A stretch of 64,000 nucleotides of DNA from Hyphomonas sp. Its GTDB lineage: Bacteria; Pseudomonadota; Alphaproteobacteria; Caulobacterales; Hyphomonadaceae. The notes beneath the pieces are model-generated. The model was not told the DNA's origin. It ran no database searches and saw only the letters and a list, made by a program, of their open reading frames with translations. Both the position numbers and the translations under genes were made by a program. Shown piece by piece: positions 60,101 to 64,000 of the stretch; position 1 is the first letter of the stretch, and each line of letters starts with the position of its first letter. The stretch is taken from assembly GCA_017792365.1 (NCBI GenBank), contig CP051229.1, positions 3,285,725 to 3,349,724 of the forward strand. The letters are read 5' to 3'.

Positions 60101-61017
60101 GAAATCTGGCGGGCGAGAACCTGACGACGGCCTGGGCGCCGGCCAAGATCAATCTGTACCTGCAGGTCGGACCGCCCGGCCCCGGGGGACTTCACCCGGT
60201 CGACTCGATGGTGATGTTCGCCGACACGCGCGCGGCTGACCGGGTGTCGGTTCGCAACAATCCCCAGATGGAGCTTCTGGTTGAAGGGCCGGCCGGCAAG
60301 GCGCTGCGAGGCGCGCCCAACAACCTTGCGCTCGCTGCCGCGAAGGTCTTGCGCGATGCAACGGACCGCATGGGACTTGGCGCGCATATCACGTTGCACA
60401 AATGCCTGCCGATTGCTGGCGGGGTCGGCGGCGGATCGTCGGACGCGGCTGCGACCCTGCATGTGCTGAACCGGATGTGGGACATCAATTTCGGGGCCGA
60501 GGCGCTGGAAAAGCTGGCCGAGCAATTAGGCGCCGATGTGCCTGCGTGTGTCAGGCGGCGGCCGCTGATCATGCGCGGCGCCGGCGAGAAGCTGTTCGAT
60601 GTGGGCGCCGACCTGCCGGTCGTGCTGGTCAATCCCGGCGCGCAGGTCGAGACCCGCAAGGTGTTCGAGCGGTTCGATCAGATCGGCGGCGGCGTGGGGC
60701 TCGGCAATATGGCGCCGCCGCGCGGGCGGACGCCTGTCGATTTCGCGGACGCGCTGGCCGAATACCGCAATGATCTTGAGAAGCCTGCAACGCAGCTGTG
60801 CGGCGACATACCCAAGGCGCTTGCGGCGTTGAGAGGGGAACGCGGCTGTCTGATCGCGCGCATGTCGGGTAGCGGCGCGACTTGTTTCGGACTGTTTGCG
60901 ACCGAGGCGGAAGCGCAGGCGGCTGCGCAGTCGATTTCGGAGCGCCGCAGGAAATACTGGGTTGTCGCAACGGTGTTGCGCGGTTCTGGCGGTGCGCACG
61001 ACGCGTCGTTGCACTAG
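60097..61017 (+). CDS. ispE: 4-diphosphocytidyl-2-C-methyl-D-erythritol kinase
   Basis: 306 residues of the GHMP kinase family. Motifs: AWAPAKINLYLQVGPPG at the N-terminus, the ATP-binding loop LPIAGGVGGGSSDAAATLHV, and the C-terminal MSGSGATCFGLFATEAEAQA. It phosphorylates CDP-methylerythritol in the non-mevalonate isoprenoid pathway. It starts inside the stop codon of the TPR lipoprotein gene, so its expression depends on that gene's translation. The polyprenyl synthase at 62104 uses products of the same pathway. Confidence 0.95.
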   Translation: MRNLAGENLTTAWAPAKINLYLQVGPPGPGGLHPVDSMVMFADTRAADRVSVRNNPQMELLVEGPAGKALRGAPNNLALAAAKVLRDATDRMGLGAHITLHKCLPIAGGVGGGSSDAAATLHVLNRMWDINFGAEALEKLAEQLGADVPACVRRRPLIMRGAGEKLFDVGADLPVVLVNPGAQVETRKVFERFDQIGGGVGLGNMAPPRGRTPVDFADALAEYRNDLEKPATQLCGDIPKALAALRGERGCLIARMSGSGATCFGLFATEAEAQAAAQSISERRRKYWVVATVLRGSGGAHDASLH

Positions 61018-61031
61018 GGCGGGGACGGGCG

Positions 61032-62087
61032 ATGGCGTGGGCGTGGATTGCGATCGCTGCTGGCGCCGCTGCGCTGTTATCCCTGCTTGCGTGTATCTGT
61101 GTTGAACGCTTCCTCGGCGTCCGCGACGCGCCGGACAATGTGAGAAAACTGCAGGCTGCCCCGGTTCCGACATCCGGAGGACTTGGCTTCGCGCTGGCGG
61201 CGAGCGCCGTCGTGCTGGCGGTTCAGCACTACGCGATCGGCGGCGGTCTTGGTGCCGTCGCATGGCTGATCGCGGCCTCGACGGCGGCGATGGTCCTTGG
61301 CTTCATCGACGATCGCTGGCCGACGCCGGCACGACTGAAGCTCGTGGCGTTGGTCGCCATCGCGGGTTTCATGGTCGCGCTGGGCGTCAGGGCGGATGTC
61401 ATGACGTTGCTGCCCGGACTCACGCTGGTGCTTCCCGTGGCGCTTGGCGCGGTTGGCTCTCTGATCTGGATCATCGTTGTCGCCAACGCGGTGAATTTCA
61501 TGGACGGCGCAAACGGATTGTCGATGGGTATGGCGGCGGTCGCTGCGACCGGGTTCGCAATCTGCACGGGCATAACCGGACAGTGGGAAGTTGCACTGTT
61601 CGCGGCGGCGCTGGCCGGGGCGCTGGTCGGGTTTCTGGTGTTGAATGTCCCCGGGCGGCTGTTTGCGGGCGATGCCGGTGCGCTGTTCGTCGGCACCGCG
61701 CTGGCGGGGCTGGGCTTGTTGCTGGTTCGCCAGAACCCGCATCTGCTGTTCCTGCCGCCGCTTCTGCTGTCGCCATTTCTGGTCGACGTGCTGCTGACGT
61801 TGCTTTGGCGGGCGCAGCGCAAGCGGCCGCTGCTGTCTCCGCATCGCGATCACGCCTATCAGATCGCCCTGAAGGCCGGGATGAGCCACGGGAAGGTGGC
61901 GCTGGTCCACGCGATCTGGGCGTTCAATGCCGCGGCGGTGGCGGTGATCGCGACGCTGGCGGGCGGCTATGCGCCGACGCTGACCGCAATCTTGCTGATA
62001 CTTGCTGGCGTCTGGATGAACCGTGTTCTTCGCAAACTCGGCGAGACGCACGGTCTCGTCGAAGAGGACCGCAAGCCGAACGCCTAG
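61032..62087 (+). CDS. MraY/WecA-type polyprenyl-phosphate sugar-1-phosphate transferase
   Basis: 351 residues with about ten membrane helices. Cytoplasmic-loop motifs of the GT4 family: QAAPVPTSGGLGFALAAS, GFIDDRWPTPARLKL, VNFMDGANGLSMGMAAVAAT, RLFAGDAGALFVGTALAGLG and LSPHRDHAYQIALKAG. These are the Asp and His residues that bind Mg2+ and the UDP-sugar. It attaches a sugar phosphate to undecaprenyl phosphate, starting O-antigen, capsule or another glycan. It differs from MraY in lacking cell-wall gene neighbours. It starts 14 bases after ispE. Confidence 0.88.
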   Translation: MAWAWIAIAAGAAALLSLLACICVERFLGVRDAPDNVRKLQAAPVPTSGGLGFALAASAVVLAVQHYAIGGGLGAVAWLIAASTAAMVLGFIDDRWPTPARLKLVALVAIAGFMVALGVRADVMTLLPGLTLVLPVALGAVGSLIWIIVVANAVNFMDGANGLSMGMAAVAATGFAICTGITGQWEVALFAAALAGALVGFLVLNVPGRLFAGDAGALFVGTALAGLGLLLVRQNPHLLFLPPLLLSPFLVDVLLTLLWRAQRKRPLLSPHRDHAYQIALKAGMSHGKVALVHAIWAFNAAAVAVIATLAGGYAPTLTAILLILAGVWMNRVLRKLGETHGLVEEDRKPNA

Positions 62088-62103
62088 CGAGGGATGGGGG
62101 CGC

Positions 62104-63121
62104 CTAGTAGGCGCGTTCGACGCAATAATCCGCGAGTTCGTGGAGCTCCTGCGAGAACTCGCCGCGCGCTGCTTCTGCGAGAGCCGCCTGCGCCGCTGCG
62201 GCTTCAGCGCGCGCCGCCTCCAGCGTGCGCTCGGCCGCACCGGTTGACCGGATCAGATGGATGGCGTGGGCGAGGTCGCCTTCGTCCTGCTTGCGTTCGC
62301 CCATCACCCGGTTCCAGAAGCGGCGACCTTCATCGTCAGCGGCTTCATAGGCGTAGATCACCGGCAGGGTGAGCTTGGCTTCGCGGAAGTCATCGCCGAT
62401 CGACTTGCCGATGACAGTGGTGAGCCCGCCATAATCGAGCAGGTCGTCGACGAGCTGGAAGGCGCGTCCGAGGCGGCGACCGTATTCGCCCATGCGCGCA
62501 GCGCGGTTCTCATCGTCGGTGGCGGTGAGGGCGCCGGCGCGCGCTGCGGCTTCGAACAGTGCGGCCGTCTTCGCTTCGACGATCGCCATGTATTCGCTGA
62601 TCGGAGCTCGACGCGACCGATCGCGCCAAGTTGCCGGACTTCGCCTTCGGCGATGACGCAGGACGCTGGGACAGGATGTCGAGAATGCGGATGTCGCGGG
62701 TTTCGACCATCAGGGTGAAGGCCCGCGCGAACAGGAAGTCGCCGACGAGGATGCTGGCGGACGCGCCCCAGACGTTCTTGGCGGCGGCCTGACCGCGGCG
62801 AAGCTCGCTGTCGTCGATGACGTCGTCGTGCAGGAGCGTGGCCGTGTGAATGAACTCGACAGCCGCCGCAAGGCACTGGGCGGCTTCGCTGCCGCGTCCG
62901 CCGACCGCGCGCGCCGACGCCAGCGTGATGACGGGACGGAAGCGCTTGCCGCCGGCTTCGATGAGATAGCCGGACAGATCCGGGATGGTTGCGACCGGGC
63001 TGGCGGCGCGCTGGTCAAGCAGGCGCTCGACAGCCGTAAGCTCGCGGTCGAGCTTCCTGGCCAGCCGATCGAGCGGGGAACCGGTCGTCCTGGAAGGCTT
63101 CACCTCGGCTTGAGCGGACAA
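62104..63121 (-). pseudogene. ispB: trans-polyprenyl (octaprenyl-type) diphosphate synthase, two frameshifts as sequenced
   Basis: Starts at TTG 63121. First aspartate motif: FIHTATLLHDDVIDDSELRR; before it GKRFRPVITLASARAVGG. The frame breaks at about 62665 (after RILDILSQ) and the text continues in the next frame as SCVIAEGEVRQLGAIGRVEL. It breaks again at about 62602 and resumes as ISEYMAIVEAKTAALFEAAA. The second aspartate motif is RAFQLVDDLLDYGGL, ending ELADYCVERAY. Two missing bases explain both breaks, giving about 339 residues. The enzyme makes the polyprenyl tail of ubiquinone and should be essential, so error in the sequence is much more likely than true loss. The symbol is by family only. 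Confidence 0.88.
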
Positions 63122-63257
63122 TCGCTAAGTCCCTGCTTTGCAAATTGAGTTGTTTGCTTCCCATGCCGAAGCTGGGATACGTTATTCGCCAGTCTTTTGT
63201 ACGGTCAAGGAATAGAGAGCCTGACACGCCGACGCGGCGCGTCACGATGTCGCGACA

Positions 63258-63497
63258 ATGAAAGAAGTTCTCCGAACGAACGATCCGGTTCGCCTCAGCT
63301 ACGCAATGACGCTCCTGGAAGACGGGGGCTGTCATCCCTTCTGTGCGGACAAGTTCATGGCGTCGATGGAAGGCAGCATCTCTGCGCTGGAACGCAGGAT
63401 TCTCGTGCCGGACGAAGTCGCCGATCAGGCGCGGGAACTGCTCAAGGCGCTGGATGATCCGGCCCCGCAGGCTGACAATGGAGAGGACGACGATTAG
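63258..63497 (+). CDS. DUF2007 domain protein
   Basis: 79 residues: MKEVLRTNDPVRLSYAMTLL, EDGGCHPFCADKFMASMEGS and RRILVPDEVADQARELL. This is the small DUF2007 signal-transducing-like family, often encoded between a polyprenyl synthase and a methyltransferase in alphaproteobacteria, as here. The acidic C-terminus overlaps the methyltransferase start by 20 bases. Function unknown. Confidence 0.85.
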   Translation: MKEVLRTNDPVRLSYAMTLLEDGGCHPFCADKFMASMEGSISALERRILVPDEVADQARELLKALDDPAPQADNGEDDD

Positions 63498-64000
63498 CGA
63501 ACTCGCCACGACAGAAGACCGCTTTCTCGGCGGACGAGTGACGCTTCACCAGCCCGCTGCCGGCTATCGTGCGGGACTGGATGCCGTGCTGCTGGCCGCA
63601 TCGATCGAGATGCGGAACGGCGCGGTGATTGCCGAAGCCGGATGCGGCGCCGGGGGCGCACTGATCTGCGCTGCGGCGCGCCTGGAGCAGGCGCGGTTTG
63701 TCGGCTTCGACCGGGTCGCGGAACTTGTGGCGATGATGGAGCGTAGCGCCGTCGCCAACGGGTTCGGCGAGCGCGTGTGCGGGGAGGTGAGAGACGTTTC
63801 CGAGCGTCCGCGCGAGCTTGAGAACCGCTTCGATCAGTCCTTCGCCAATCCGCCGTACTTCAATCCCGCAGACATACGCCCGCCGGCCGATGAACGCAGG
63901 GACGCCTATCTGGCGGACCGGCCGTTGATCGACTGGATCAGGTTTCTGCACCACGTTACGCGCCCGGGCGGGTGGATGACGATGATCCACCGGGCGTCGG
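63478..64000 (+). CDS. TrmN6-like tRNA1(Val) (adenine37-N6)-methyltransferase, partial
   Basis: The frame from ATG 63478 (MERTTISELATTEDRFLGGR) stays open to the window end, giving about 174 residues of a protein usually near 240. Motifs: LHQPAAGYRAGLDAVLLAAS, the S-adenosylmethionine loop VIAEAGCGAGGALICAAARL, and the catalytic FDQSFANPPYFNPADIRPPA with NPPY. This is the TrmN6/YfiC family that methylates A37 of tRNA, or a related N6 target. It starts inside the DUF2007 gene, so both are on one transcript. The C-terminus is beyond the window. Confidence 0.85.
   Translation, partial: MERTTISELATTEDRFLGGRVTLHQPAAGYRAGLDAVLLAASIEMRNGAVIAEAGCGAGGALICAAARLEQARFVGFDRVAELVAMMERSAVANGFGERVCGEVRDVSERPRELENRFDQSFANPPYFNPADIRPPADERRDAYLADRPLIDWIRFLHHVTRPGGWMTMIHRAS

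Overview
The window is high-GC chromosomal DNA from an alphaproteobacterium, most likely a Caulobacterales/Maricaulales/Hyphomonadaceae-type organism. The support is a CcrM-type GANTC DNA methyltransferase, an Oar-like TonB receptor with an N-terminal carboxypeptidase-regulatory domain, the etfBA / cobalamin adenosyltransferase / twin-TM (HIG1) neighbourhood, and the ETF-QO, TPR lipoprotein, ispE run with ispB further on. No rRNA, tRNA, CRISPR array, transposase or phage gene was recognised. The exact genus cannot be named from the sequence.

Layout. 1-1720: a secreted protein of unknown function, then a gene-free stretch with a hairpin/T-tract and two palindromic REP-like elements. 1721-6040: slyX, then an AT-richer island holding one gene (DUF262 fused to a Schlafen AlbA_2-like domain, a defence candidate), then thiC with its TPP riboswitch. 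6166-12693: small enzymes and secreted proteins (GFA, thioesterase-like, GNAT, cupin-like, NIPSNAP-like), an FATP-type acyl-CoA synthetase, and a PcfJ-like protein. 13005-23169: SelO, a four-PAS hybrid histidine kinase, acetyl-CoA synthetase, ferredoxin-NADP reductase, an orphan membrane fusion protein and a GT39 glycosyltransferase. 23672-32402: Oar-like TonB receptor, agmatine-to-putrescine genes aguA-aguB, a patatin, and on the other strand a tightly coupled pair made of a CphA-like ATP-grasp ligase and a FolC/Mur-type ligase.

32403-37300: etfBA, a TerB-like protein, a class C beta-lactamase-like hydrolase, cobalamin adenosyltransferase and a twin-TM protein. 37390-50919: YihY, lipoproteins, an SGNH hydrolase, the trehalose cluster otsA-otsB-GH15, an acyl-CoA dehydrogenase, three paralogues of one secreted family (38986, 47195, 48419) and a metallo-beta-lactamase-fold lipoprotein next to the last two. 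50923-64000: ccrM, a PA0069-type radical SAM protein, a family-4 uracil-DNA glycosylase, ETF-QO, two TPR lipoproteins, ispE, a MraY/WecA-type transferase, a trans-polyprenyl diphosphate synthase, a DUF2007 protein and the start of a TrmN6-like methyltransferase.

Metabolically, the acyl-CoA synthetase, acyl-CoA dehydrogenase, ETF and ETF-QO form the fatty-acid oxidation electron path into the quinone pool. IspE and the polyprenyl synthase serve isoprenoid supply.

A major caveat: at least ten genes are broken by small indels, nearly all a net loss of one base, often in homopolymers, and one broken gene (the polyprenyl diphosphate synthase) should be essential. Most of these are probably consensus errors rather than real pseudogenes. 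The affected entries are given with restored extents.
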